Of a stretch of DNA of 64,000 nt, positions 16,801 to 25,109 are shown one piece after another. Positions within the stretch are counted from its first letter, which is position 1, and each line of letters opens with the position of its first letter. Source of the stretch: CBDBKE01 sp965218055 (lineage in GTDB: Bacteria; Acidobacteriota; Terriglobia; JAJPHL01; JAPKYU01); contig CBDCKA010000001.1 in assembly GCA_965218055.1 (NCBI GenBank), positions 1,183,850 to 1,247,849 of the forward strand, given 5' to 3'. A program made the position numbers and the translations under genes. The notes under the pieces are model-generated. The model saw only the letters and a list, made by a program, of their open reading frames with translations. It did no database searches and was not told the DNA's origin.

Positions 16801-17285
16801 AGAATGACGAAGTTGAAGGGTCGGCGCCCTCCAAGACTGGCATTCAGAGGCAGATCCAGCCACGTCTTCGGGTTGATTGAGGTGCTGACGTCAGTGGTTT
16901 CTTTTTTCAGCGTCGTAAGAGCCGCCACCACCACCACCGTTTCCGTCGTGGCTCCCACTTCCAACGTGAGATCAAGCTGCGTAACTGAGCCAATCGTCAC
17001 GACCACGTTGTCTGAAAGGAGCTTCTTGAAACCGGACTGTTCCACCTCCACCGTGTAAACGCCCGCGCGGAGACCTCGAACGGCGTAACTCGCGGACTCG
17101 GTGGAGATGGCGGGGTAGGTGACCCCGGTGTCCGCCTTGGTCGCCGTGACCGCAGCCCCGGGAATCACTGCGCCGGACGGATCCAGAACTGTCCCGCGGA
17201 TCCCGCCCGTGTCGCCTTGGGCCAGCAGCATTGTTGTAGCCACAGGAATAAGCAAGCTCGCCCTCAGAATTCTTGGTCCAATCAT
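13803..17285 (-). CDS. Oar-like TonB-dependent receptor with carboxypeptidase-regulatory domain
   Basis: A 1160-residue outer-membrane protein of the type hugely expanded in Acidobacteria. A signal peptide (MIGPRILRASLLIPVATTMLLAQ) precedes a carboxypeptidase-regulatory-like Ig domain (GGIRGTVLDPSGAVIPGAAVTATKADTGVTY, with GLRAGVYTVEVEQSGFKK). A plug domain follows (QVLIDGMDASQALGTPGDVDKALVLPPEALQEF, YSAEFGNTTEGHYSFTVRSGTNELHGNLFEFLRND) and then a long beta-barrel ending in GQFGLKLNF with a terminal aromatic. ATG 17285 has an AAGGAA box 6 bases upstream. It is a lone gene, divergent from the amidohydrolase across a 260-base region. The likely role is TonB-powered uptake of a large carbohydrate or similar substrate; the ligand cannot be told from sequence. 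Confidence 0.92.
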   Translation of the reverse strand: MIGPRILRASLLIPVATTMLLAQGDTGGIRGTVLDPSGAVIPGAAVTATKADTGVTYPAISTESASYAVRGLRAGVYTVEVEQSGFKKLLSDNVVVTIGSVTQLDLTLEVGATTETVVVVAALTTLKKETTDVSTSINPKTWLDLPLNASLGGRRPFNFVILSPGVSGRDGESFDHTINGGQILGTQVLIDGMDASQALGTPGDVDKALVLPPEALQEFTLNTSNYSAEFGNTTEGHYSFTVRSGTNELHGNLFEFLRNDKLDSKRWFAPERTINRQNEYGGSVGGPVWLGDAYDGRNKTFWFFALHRFVIKEAPQSGFISVPTAPFKAGDFSTLGVPIYDPATTRSDGAGGFTRDQFPGNVIPTDRFSPVGIRIVSFYPEPTRAGETENFLEKRILDLKIDSFTIKVDHRFSQKYSVHWSGSRAHSPRKSCRNPCFDPDEIGATSFETTRIPASFMRASFDIVTSPTVLINLAGGVNRHLVLTQFTSFGANWPQRLGIGNIVGNGPFPFQGIRPYAGLGAGNNDIFRGTQQNALQSISIVRGKHNFKIGAEQRGIRTDHAAPSDSGRFVWSQAETALPGQARTTGYALASVLLGWVNSAGQHVQEFTGTSRFSSYGAYIQDDYKMLPNLTWNVGLRWELYLPMYSPHDNYSIMDPSRPNPGAGGLPGALIFAGFREGREERRRLTPPFSWNNWGPRLGVAWKARPGLVIRSAYGITYFGPLSAGTGSVREYHPGFSSDPVSSSPNAGIDPAFIIDDGFPPFDRPPFIDPGFGIGSDIALWDINASEPAYIQQWHFTIQKELAQDWMYEIAYVGSKGTRLNSGVFNLNQVHPIHLSLGGLLFANINGPAVVAAGFRPPFPGFDSSLAQALRPFPQYNHVTGSAGSGPLSGTQTGNSTYHSLQMKLKKQLSRGLFLLTSYTWAKHLGDSNSSMGGFFGSGARDHYNRQLEKSLSPTHVPQRLTLSFSYELPFGPGKPFGEDTSGALAKLIGGLQINGIMDYMAGRPAGTFTFNRLPLFNGLVQTGRVGGAFLAYPNVVSGVPQKLHSGGAFDPYIDPVTGAGDRYLNINAFTDPGFAIGNGPATLPQVRGFAFLSENFGLIKRTPITEIVNLEFRFEMFNAFNRHSFGRSFANNISIPNYGVIFAAPFSGRQGQFGLKLNF

Positions 17286-17546
17286 CTTTTTCCTTCAGGA
17301 TTTTTGGTCTCGACCTTATTTAGTCTCGCCTAGACTAACCGGCTAGGGTATTTCTAACTTGGAGGACGATTCGTGTCAATGAGGAAGGCGGGACCGCTGG
17401 TGTTTACCCGCCCACTGGCGTTTGTAATGTACTATGGTTCCTTACGGTAGTATCAGGAGCAGTGGTTTAGAGTCCGGCCTGAGCCGGAAACTGGGCGGGA
17501 ACTGGGCCCGAGCGAGGGCTGGGCTGCTAGCCGGAAACTTACGGTC

Positions 17547-18470
17547 ATGGGGAACGGCATGTTAATCATTGACACCCACACGCACATTTACTCTCCCGAT
17601 GAGAAGCGCTACCCGCCGGCCAAACAGTTCCTGACGCACGGTTGGACGGGAGAACCAGTATCCAAGCCGCTTCGGCCGCCCGGCAGGGCATCGCTTGAAG
17701 ACTTGCGCCAGGAGAGCCAAGCCCACGGCGTGGATGCCGTCTGCGCTATCCAGACGGGCTCATTTTACCTTTTCGACAACAGTTATGTCCGCGACAGCGC
17801 GCGAAGCAATCCGGATTGGGTGGCGGGGGTTTGTACGCTGAACCCGGATGATCCCTACAGTTCTGGCGTCTTGACTCACGACACCCGAGTTTACGGGCTC
17901 CGGGGATTGCGAAGCACCTCTGGCAAGGACGGCAGGTTAGACAGCGAGGGGGTGAGAGCCCTGTGGAAGACCGCCGCCGATCTGGGGATCACGGTGAATG
18001 TGTTGATTTCCTGGACTGACTCGCAGGGCGGCTGGTACTGGGGGAAGGACCATCTGCCGGGTTTGCACCGCATGTTGAACGACTTTCCACGGCTCCCCAT
18101 CGCCCTCGACCATTGTCTGAACATACAGGCCGGGCGTCCCGAGACTGCAGACGCTTTAGCGGCACTGCAGCGGCTCGCTGAATATAAGAATCTCCACGCA
18201 AAGATGAGCTGGGTAGCCGCAGGTAGCAGGGAGCCCTATCCGTGCAGGGATACACATCCTCTCTGCTACAAGATCATCGAGGCCTTCGGTCCGGACCGCT
18301 GCGTTTGGGGCAGCTCGTATCCGTCCGCGCTGTGGACGCCGAAACTGGGCTACAGCAACCATCTCAGGATCTTTACCCACGAACTCGAGTTAAAGAACGC
18401 GGCGCGGGCGGCATTGCTCGGCGGAACTGCACGAAGGCTCTGGTTTAGAGATTCCCAGCTGGAAGCTTAG
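17547..18470 (+). CDS. Amidohydrolase-family metal-dependent hydrolase (COG3618-like)
   Basis: A 307-residue TIM-barrel hydrolase of the amidohydrolase_2 superfamily. The N-terminal IIDTHTHIYS supplies the HXH metal pair. Mid-protein landmarks are GVDAVCAIQTGSFYLFDNSYV and GLRGLRSTSGKD, followed by LPIALDHCLNI and C-terminal AFGPDRCVWGSSYPSALW, where the family usually has a metal-binding Asp in GSDxP; here the Asp is replaced by Ser. ATG 17559 (MLIIDTHTHIYS) is an alternative start with GGGGAA upstream. Relatives hydrolyse lactones such as 2-pyrone-4,6-dicarboxylate or sugar lactones. The following methyltransferase gene lies 36 bases downstream. Confidence 0.82.
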   Translation: MGNGMLIIDTHTHIYSPDEKRYPPAKQFLTHGWTGEPVSKPLRPPGRASLEDLRQESQAHGVDAVCAIQTGSFYLFDNSYVRDSARSNPDWVAGVCTLNPDDPYSSGVLTHDTRVYGLRGLRSTSGKDGRLDSEGVRALWKTAADLGITVNVLISWTDSQGGWYWGKDHLPGLHRMLNDFPRLPIALDHCLNIQAGRPETADALAALQRLAEYKNLHAKMSWVAAGSREPYPCRDTHPLCYKIIEAFGPDRCVWGSSYPSALWTPKLGYSNHLRIFTHELELKNAARAALLGGTARRLWFRDSQLEA

Positions 18471-18506
18471 GGCCGGCACCAATTCATAGCACGAGGTTCA
18501 CAGCAG

Positions 18507-19307
18507 GTGGTCAGGCCCGACGCTGCCCTTTTGTCTGTGGTGAAGAACTTTTTTTCTGCCTTCGCGAGGAAAGACGACATTCTGGCGTTTGGCGCCGAAC
18601 TCTCCTCCTGCAAATACCGGCTTACCCTGGCCCGTTATCGGGCCATGGGGGACTTTGTTCTCCGGGAAGCCCAGATAAGAAATCAGACAAGAAAAACACC
18701 GCTGACACTTCTGGACATCGGCTGCGGCGAAGGCAGACTCATCCTCTATGGCCCCTTCCCGGACGTCAAGTTTAGTGGCATCGATGTAAGCCAATCCAGT
18801 CTTGAGACAGCCCAAAAAAGGGGTTATGCCGAGGTCATGCAAGGGAACCTCGCTGATCGTCTGGCTGGGCAGGACGAATCCTTCGATATTGTGGTATGCA
18901 GCCATATCCTGGAGCATTTGCCGGACCCTGGAAAGATGGTCTCCGAGGTCATGAGGGTTCTGCGGCCCGGCGGTCTTTTCATCCTAGGCGTCCCCATATG
19001 CATGTGGTGGACGCGACTGTTACGCATCCACCTGGTCCCTCTGCTCGTACCCAAGAAACGACCTGAATTGCTGGCGAGCGGGTTCGGGCACGTAGTGTTC
19101 TTCACTCTGCCCTCCCTCAGGACTCTGCTCAGAAAGTTTCAGATCGAAGACATACGGGGGTTCCGGTTTTTCTCCGCTGGACGTTACTTACCACTCGAAA
19201 ACTGGCGCTGGTATTACCGTCTGAACACCGCCTGGGGCAGGGTCTTCCCGCGCCTGACGTCGGAAGTCAACGTAGTTGCCCGGAAGCCCCTCGAAATTCG
19301 CAAGTAG
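18507..19307 (+). CDS. Class I SAM-dependent methyltransferase
   Basis: A 266-residue methyltransferase. Motif I is LLDIGCGEGRLILYG, the acidic residue of motif II is in SGIDVSQSSLETAQKRG, motif III is DESFDIVVCSHILEHLPDP and motif IV is EVMRVLRPGGLFILGVP. The C-terminal part (FGHVVFFTLPSLRTLLRKFQIEDIRGFRFF) resembles the lid of Methyltransf_11/UbiE-like enzymes. The start is a GTG at 18507; no ATG fits. The acceptor substrate is unknown, and the neighbours (hydrolase upstream, PHP metallohydrolase downstream) do not define one. Confidence 0.85.
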   Translation: MVRPDAALLSVVKNFFSAFARKDDILAFGAELSSCKYRLTLARYRAMGDFVLREAQIRNQTRKTPLTLLDIGCGEGRLILYGPFPDVKFSGIDVSQSSLETAQKRGYAEVMQGNLADRLAGQDESFDIVVCSHILEHLPDPGKMVSEVMRVLRPGGLFILGVPICMWWTRLLRIHLVPLLVPKKRPELLASGFGHVVFFTLPSLRTLLRKFQIEDIRGFRFFSAGRYLPLENWRWYYRLNTAWGRVFPRLTSEVNVVARKPLEIRK

Positions 19308-19434
19308 CTCACAAGCAAGCCATTTCCCTTTGACACCGGGACGGGGGCGTGGTAGACCGAGCAGGCACGACGGTCACGCGCTCGACTGACGCGAGCCGCC
19401 ACAGTTCACCGGCGCCTTGGATGAATTTATAGCT

Positions 19435-19480
19435 ATGAAAAAGACAGCGATGAAAAAGACATGGCGATGAAAAAGAAAGG
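19435..19480 (+). repeat. Triplicated start-codon segment (ATGAAAAAGA)
   Basis: Three consecutive near-copies beginning ATGAAAAAGA at 19435, 19450 and 19467 (15, 17 and about 14 bases). Each contains a possible start codon. The first two open short frames that end at a TGA at 19468-19470, while the third is in frame with the CehA/McbA-like gene. This looks like slippage-generated duplication of the translation start. Confidence 0.6.
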
Positions 19481-22208
19481 TTGGAAAAGAAGGAGTTTCC
19501 TGCAACTCGTGGGAGCGGGGGTGCCCGCCTTCGGGTGGCTTCAAAAAGACACGGCCGAGGCTTCTGCAAGAGGGCCAAAGACAGGAGCGGGAAAGAGCAC
19601 AAGCAAGTTCTCTCCTGTGGAGTTAAGCAATTATTTCAACGCCGCTACGTCCGATTTTGGTCCGCGAAGCCGGGCCAAACCTTTCAGCCGCGACGGTCTG
19701 ATTCGGACTCCGCTGGGGAAACAGAACCTGCGCGGGATTCCGTTTGCGTTGGCTCCTGCGGGGGCTCCGGCCAAAAAGCAACAGAGCAACCGGCAGAAAC
19801 GGTGGTTGGCGCTGAGCCGGAAATCGAGCGCCTGGACAACGCCGGCCGTGGAGATACCGCTCGGCCAGAAGGCCACTTATGTTTGTCTGGCCCAGTTTTG
19901 CGACTGGATTCGGACTCCGGTGCACGACGGCGTTGTGCACACCCCTTTCGCCGACAGCGACGAGCTGAAAAAGCTCGGCCAGCTTCTCGCGCAGGTGGTT
20001 CTCATCCGCGAGGATGGAAGCGAACATGTGCTGCCCATCCGCCGGCGTTTCGAGGTCTACAGCCCATCGGTCCCCTGGTATGACGAGGCATTCGCGTCAG
20101 TCCCGCATTATCAATACGTGTACGCCGAACAGGCTGGGACGGGACGGTACCGCCGGAACAGGGTCAGCACCAACAGACCGAAATGGCCGCTGGTGTGGCT
20201 CTGTGCGCTCCCCAATCCTGAACCGGAGCTCAGCCTGAAGGCGCTTCGGATCCAAGCCACCAGCGAGGATTTGCTGCTCGTGTGCGGGCTAACTCTGTTT
20301 CGAGGACACAAGAACCCCTTGCGCCATGAAGCTCTCCAGCTGTACCGGCTCACACTCCCGGAAGCCTCGGCGGAAGACACGGAGCGCTGGAAATTGGACG
20401 TCGACCTTGGAGTGATCGCCAAATCCTACGTTCTGGATCCGTTCCAGCCGGCCGGATGGCTTTCCGAGCCGGAAAAAGGTCTCGGTCGCTTTGCCAAGCG
20501 GGCGAAAGATTCCCCTTACCTGTATGCAGAACTCAGCGCCAGTACCGAAGCCACACTGTCGGTCCACGACGCGGAAACGGACAAGCACTATTCGTTTGAT
20601 CTGGGGACCTTTGATCCGGGGAAGGCCGCTGCGGGGAAACAGCAGCACGCCCGCTCTGGCGGCATGCGGATAGAATTGCTGGAACCGCAAAAGGCCTGGT
20701 TGCACGGGCGCGTACTCGACTCCGGTACGCGGCGTCCCACGCCGGTCCGGCTGGGCTTTCGTTCCCAGCAGGGTCGCTATATTCCTCCCTACGGTCACTC
20801 CTCGGCAAACGACATCGGCATGGGCCAGCACTACTCCCCCGACCTGAGGATGGGAGATGACTGTTTTGCCTACGTCGACGGCACCTTCCAGATCGAATTG
20901 CCGGTCGGGGAGGTGTATCTGGAGATGGCCAAGGGGTTTGAATACGAGCCCGTGCGCAGGGCGGTGACCATTCAGCCGGGCCAGCGTGAACTGGAGCTGG
21001 AGATCACGCGTTTTACCGATCTGCGTTCCCACGGATGGTTGACCGCAGACACCCACGTCCATTATCTCTCACCCACGACCGCAGTTCTGGAAGGCCAGGC
21101 TGAGGGTCTGAATCTGGTCCACATCCTGGCCGTGCAGTGGAGCAATCTGTTCTCCAATGTCGGGGATTTTTCCTCCGGGCCGGTCACTTCGCGTGACGGG
21201 GAAACGCTGATCACGATGGGCACGGAAAACCGCCATCACATTATGGGGCATCTTGGTTTGCTCGGCTCGAAAGGCGAGCCGGTATTTCCAATGTCAGCGG
21301 GGGGGGCGCACGAGGGTGCCATCGGAACGCCGCTCTGGAGCAGCCTGTCGGACTGGGCCGAACTCTGCCGCCAGCGCGAAGGCTTGGTGGTGGCGGCACA
21401 TGTCCCCTATTCCAATGGCGAGCTGGCCGCCGAAGTGGTCCGAGGAAAGATTGATGCGGTGGAGCTGGCCCCTTGGACAGAACAGCGCCCCGGCGGCTTC
21501 GACCTTCACTTCTATGATTGGTATCACTGCCTGAATGCCGGCTACCGGCTGCCCGCCGTCGGGGGTTCGGACAAGATGGGGACCTATGTCCCGGTGGGAG
21601 CCAACCGGACCTACGCCTACCTTGGACAGGGCGAAGTCAACTTCGACAACTGGGCCCAAGCGGTGCGCCGCGGAAATACGTTTTCGACGACCGGTCCTCT
21701 GCTGCTGTTTTCCGTCGACGGGCACCTGCCGGGCGAGGAGATCCGGCTGAAAGCGGGTGGCGGCACCCTGGAGGTCCGGGTGGAAGCCCGGAGCTTCGTA
21801 CCCTTTGAACGGGTGGAGGTCGTCTACAACGGACGAGTCATAGCTTCTCGGGAAGCTCGAGAAGGAACGCAGGAGATGGTATTGAGCGAGCGGGTGCGGG
21901 TTTCCGGGCCGGGGTGGCTGGCTGCACGCTGCGCCTCCCGATTGTCATGGCCGCCGTGGCCTCCTGATTTGGCCTTTAGTGTAGCTGCCCATACCTCTCC
22001 CGTGTATCTGCTGGTGCCTGGACAGGAATTGCTGGCGGCTTCTTCTGCGGGTTACTTGTTAAAGCTGATCGATGGCGCACAGAGTTACGTGGAGAACCTG
22101 GCCACGCGGCCCGATCCGGAGCGACTGGCCCGGGTCCTTGAGGTGTTTGAAGAGGCCCGTTCACAACTGCGGGGAAGGATGTCTCGACACGGGATGACCT
22201 CATCTTAA
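19461..22208 (+). CDS. CehA/McbA-like PHP-domain metallohydrolase (Tat-exported)
   Basis: A 915-residue protein with an N-terminal twin-arginine leader (WKRRSFLQLVGAGVPAFGWL). The central region has a carboxypeptidase-regulatory-like fold (AWLHGRVLDSGTRRPTPVRLGFRS). The C-terminal third is a PHP-type metallohydrolase: GWLTADTHVHYLSPTTAVLEG (first metal motif), FPMSAGGAHEGA, VVAAHVPYSNGELAAEVVRGKIDAVELAP and LPAVGGSDKMG. CehA/McbA family enzymes hydrolyse carbamate esters such as carbaryl, but the family is broad. ATG 19461 and ATG 19467 are both usable and the region is triplicated. It is encoded alone between the methyltransferase and the Nramp-like pair. Confidence 0.8.
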   Translation: MAMKKKGWKRRSFLQLVGAGVPAFGWLQKDTAEASARGPKTGAGKSTSKFSPVELSNYFNAATSDFGPRSRAKPFSRDGLIRTPLGKQNLRGIPFALAPAGAPAKKQQSNRQKRWLALSRKSSAWTTPAVEIPLGQKATYVCLAQFCDWIRTPVHDGVVHTPFADSDELKKLGQLLAQVVLIREDGSEHVLPIRRRFEVYSPSVPWYDEAFASVPHYQYVYAEQAGTGRYRRNRVSTNRPKWPLVWLCALPNPEPELSLKALRIQATSEDLLLVCGLTLFRGHKNPLRHEALQLYRLTLPEASAEDTERWKLDVDLGVIAKSYVLDPFQPAGWLSEPEKGLGRFAKRAKDSPYLYAELSASTEATLSVHDAETDKHYSFDLGTFDPGKAAAGKQQHARSGGMRIELLEPQKAWLHGRVLDSGTRRPTPVRLGFRSQQGRYIPPYGHSSANDIGMGQHYSPDLRMGDDCFAYVDGTFQIELPVGEVYLEMAKGFEYEPVRRAVTIQPGQRELELEITRFTDLRSHGWLTADTHVHYLSPTTAVLEGQAEGLNLVHILAVQWSNLFSNVGDFSSGPVTSRDGETLITMGTENRHHIMGHLGLLGSKGEPVFPMSAGGAHEGAIGTPLWSSLSDWAELCRQREGLVVAAHVPYSNGELAAEVVRGKIDAVELAPWTEQRPGGFDLHFYDWYHCLNAGYRLPAVGGSDKMGTYVPVGANRTYAYLGQGEVNFDNWAQAVRRGNTFSTTGPLLLFSVDGHLPGEEIRLKAGGGTLEVRVEARSFVPFERVEVVYNGRVIASREAREGTQEMVLSERVRVSGPGWLAARCASRLSWPPWPPDLAFSVAAHTSPVYLLVPGQELLAASSAGYLLKLIDGAQSYVENLATRPDPERLARVLEVFEEARSQLRGRMSRHGMTSS

Positions 22209-22368
22209 AGGTGTCTCATCCGACGGTCGCTGTTAGAATTTCCAACGTGGTCCAGCGCTACGACACAGCCACACGCGAGGAAAAAACTACTCCCGACCCA
22301 CACACACCCGCAATAACTCGGCGGCTTGACAGAACCTGAGCCTACACTTAATGTGAGCGATTCCACTA

Positions 22369-23736
22369 ATGTCCAACCAGCACTTGGAAGACCCCTATTC
22401 ACTCCGGCCTGAAAGCATCGAGGCGCCACCAAACACCTTCGCCGGCGTATTCCGACGGATTGGACCCGGCCTCATCACCGCCGCCGCGGTCGTCGGAACC
22501 GGCGAACTGATTGCCACCACGGTGCTGGGGGCCGAGATGGGGTACAGCTTGCTGTGGCTCGTCATACTGAGCTGCGCGGTCAAAGCCGTGATCCAAAACG
22601 AACTCGGCCGTTACGCCATCGCCACAGGCGAAACAGGGCTGGAAGCTATGAATCGGGTGCCGGGTCCGCGTTTTCTGGTGGGGTGGGTCGTCTGGTTATG
22701 GTTTCTGATGCAGGTCTCGAGCCTGACTACGCTCAGCGCCATGTTTGCGGGTGTCGCCGAAGTCCTCAACATGATCGTCCCAGGCTTGTCCATAGGGACC
22801 TGGGTTTGGGCCATCATGACCGTGACCATGGTTGTGCTGATGATTGGGCGCTATCGGCTGATTGAAACCGTCGCGGTCGTTTTGGTTGTCACCTTTACTC
22901 TGACGACAGTGAGCGCAGCCCTGTTGATGTCTCGAACCCCGGAGTACTTTTCCTGGTCCAGCGTGCTGGACGGGCTGAAGTTCCACTTCCCGGAGGGCAG
23001 TTTGTTGACCGCAGTCGCCGTCTTTGGCCTGACGGGCGTCGGCTCTGCCGACCTCATACAGTACCCTTACTGGTGTATCGAGAAAGGATACGCACGCTTC
23101 ACAGGCCCAAGGGAGAACGAAGCTGCCTGGCTCGTTCGGGCTCGCGGGTGGACCCGGGTGATGGGGGCCGACGTGCTGACCTCGATGTGTGTCTACACCT
23201 TTGCCACCGTGGCCTTTTACCTGCTCGGGGCGGGCGTCCTGCACACTCTGGGGGTCGTTCCAAAGGGCGCGGAAACGATCAAGATTCTGTCGAACATGTA
23301 CACCCAAGTTCTCGGAAACTGGTCCCGGTACTTTTTCCTGGCTGGCGCCGTTGCGGTCTTGTATTCCACACTTTTTGCGGGAGCGGCTGCCACGGCTCGG
23401 GTCTTCGCCGATTACGTGCGCCTCATAGGAGTCTATGAGAGGGACAACTTCCGCGCGCGTTTCCTAGCCATAAGGATTTTCTCCGCGATCGTGCTGCTGA
23501 TACCCGTGGTGTTCTACATGTTCCTGCCACAGCCTGTTCTGCTGGTGCAAATTGGGGGCGTCGGACAGGCGCTGATGCTGCCGATCATCGGCTTCGCGAC
23601 GCTCTACCTGCGTTACACCCACCTGCCAAAGCCCATCGCCCCCAAAACCTTCATCACCCTCATTCTTTGGATCGTCTCGTCTATCACTCTTGTCTTGATG
23701 GGCTATTCCGTGCTGCGCCGCCTGGGTCTGGCTTAA
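22369..23736 (+). CDS. Nramp-like divalent-metal transporter, atypical ligand motifs
   Basis: A 455-residue inner-membrane protein with about 11 hydrophobic segments and the Nramp signature layout (FRRIGPGLITAAAVVGTGELIATTVLGAEMGY). In canonical Nramps the unwound part of TM1 reads DPGN and TM6 contains a metal-binding Met and His (MPH). Here TM1 reads GTGE at residues 43-46 and TM6 reads VGSADLIQYPYW near residue 224, so Asp, Asn, Met and His are all replaced, while acidic residues appear at nearby positions. It therefore belongs to a divergent Nramp-related branch and the transported ion cannot be assumed to be Mn2+ or Fe2+. A paralogue follows 5 bases downstream. Confidence 0.85.
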   Translation: MSNQHLEDPYSLRPESIEAPPNTFAGVFRRIGPGLITAAAVVGTGELIATTVLGAEMGYSLLWLVILSCAVKAVIQNELGRYAIATGETGLEAMNRVPGPRFLVGWVVWLWFLMQVSSLTTLSAMFAGVAEVLNMIVPGLSIGTWVWAIMTVTMVVLMIGRYRLIETVAVVLVVTFTLTTVSAALLMSRTPEYFSWSSVLDGLKFHFPEGSLLTAVAVFGLTGVGSADLIQYPYWCIEKGYARFTGPRENEAAWLVRARGWTRVMGADVLTSMCVYTFATVAFYLLGAGVLHTLGVVPKGAETIKILSNMYTQVLGNWSRYFFLAGAVAVLYSTLFAGAAATARVFADYVRLIGVYERDNFRARFLAIRIFSAIVLLIPVVFYMFLPQPVLLVQIGGVGQALMLPIIGFATLYLRYTHLPKPIAPKTFITLILWIVSSITLVLMGYSVLRRLGLA

Positions 23737-23741
23737 CGCCA

Positions 23742-25103
23742 ATGCCCGACCACGGCCAGGAAGACCCCTACTCACTCCACCCCGAAAGCATTGAGGCTCC
23801 ACCGGAGACCTTCGGCGGCATATTCCGCCGGATCGGGCCCGGCCTCATCGTCGCTGCTTCGGTGGTCGGAAGCGGTGAGTTGATTGCCACTACGGTGCTG
23901 GGGGCGGAGAACGGCTACAGCCTGCTCTGGCTCGTCGTGCTGAGCTGCGCGATCAAAGCCGTGGTCCAAAACGAACTCGGCCGTTACGCCATCGCCACGG
24001 GTGAAACAGGACTGGAAGCTCTGAACCGGGTGCCGGGGCCGCGCTTTCGGGTGGGGTGGGTCGTCTGGGTCTATTTTCTCATGCAGGTGAACAATCTGGT
24101 TGTGCATGGCGGAATGTATGCGGCCATCTCGGAAGTCCTCAACCAAATAGTTCCCGGCATCTCCATTGGGATCTGGGTCTGGATCGTCATGATCGTGACA
24201 TTCTTCCTGCTGGTGGTCGGGCGCTACAGGATGGTGGAAACGGTCGCCCTCGGCTTGGTTGTCACCTTTACGCTGACGACAGTGAGCGCAGCCCTATTGA
24301 TGTCTCGAACACCGGCCTACTTCTCGTGGTCCAGCGTGCTGGACGGCCTGAAGTTCCAGTTCCCGCAGGGCAGCTTGTTGACCGCAGTCGCCGTCTTTGG
24401 CCTGACAGGCGTCGGCTCTGGCGATCTGGTGCAATACCCTTACTGGTGCATCGAAAAAGGGTACGCACGCTTCACGGGCCCGAGAGAGGGCGACCCGGCG
24501 TGGCTAGGTCGCGCTCGCGGATGGATCCGGGTAATGGGGGCCGACGTGCTGACCTCGATGTTTGTCTACACCTTGGCCACCGTGGCCTTTTACCTGCTCG
24601 GGGCAGGCATCCTGCACACGCTGGGGGTTGTGCCGAAGGGCACCGAAACGGTCAAGATCCTGTCGAACATGTACACCCACACGCTAGGAGATTGGTCCCG
24701 GTACTTTTTCTTGGGTGGCGCCTTTGCGGTCTTGTATTCCACAATTTTCGCCGGAACGGCTGCCACGGCTCGCGTCTTAGCCGACTTTGTTACCCTGGCG
24801 GGAGGCTATGACAAGCGGAACTACCGTGCGCGCTTGCGAGCCATAAAGATTATCTCCGGGATCTTGCTGCTGGTACCCGTGGTGTTCTATATGTTCGTGC
24901 GGGAACCTGTTCTGCTGGTGAAAATTGGGGGCTTCGGACAGGCGCTGCTGCTGCCGCTCCTCGGCTTCGCCACGCTTTACCTGCGTTACAGGCACCTGCC
25001 AAAATCGATCGCGCCCAAAGCCCTCATCACCCTCACTCTCTGGATCGTCTCGTTCATCATGTTGATCTTGATGGGGTATTCCGTTCTGCGCGGCCTGACT
25101 TAA
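23742..25103 (+). CDS. Second Nramp-like transporter, tandem paralogue
   Basis: A 453-residue paralogue of the preceding gene, very similar throughout (both carry SLLTAVAVFGLTGVGS, AYFSWSSVLDGLKF or EYFSWSSVLDGLKF, and MGADVLTSM). The TM1 motif is GSGE and the TM6 motif is VGSGDLVQYPYW. The frame is open upstream to 23667 inside the first gene, but sequence matching to the paralogue's N-terminus (EDPYSLHPESIEAPPETFGG) begins at ATG 23742, 5 bases after the previous stop, so translation is probably coupled. Differences cluster around TM3-TM4 (YFLMQVNNLVVHGGMYAAISEVLNQI against WFLMQVSSLTTLSAMFAGVAEVLNMI), suggesting divergence of specificity or assembly as a pair. Confidence 0.85.
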   Translation: MPDHGQEDPYSLHPESIEAPPETFGGIFRRIGPGLIVAASVVGSGELIATTVLGAENGYSLLWLVVLSCAIKAVVQNELGRYAIATGETGLEALNRVPGPRFRVGWVVWVYFLMQVNNLVVHGGMYAAISEVLNQIVPGISIGIWVWIVMIVTFFLLVVGRYRMVETVALGLVVTFTLTTVSAALLMSRTPAYFSWSSVLDGLKFQFPQGSLLTAVAVFGLTGVGSGDLVQYPYWCIEKGYARFTGPREGDPAWLGRARGWIRVMGADVLTSMFVYTLATVAFYLLGAGILHTLGVVPKGTETVKILSNMYTHTLGDWSRYFFLGGAFAVLYSTIFAGTAATARVLADFVTLAGGYDKRNYRARLRAIKIISGILLLVPVVFYMFVREPVLLVKIGGFGQALLLPLLGFATLYLRYRHLPKSIAPKALITLTLWIVSFIMLILMGYSVLRGLT

Positions 25104-25109
25104 CGTCAT

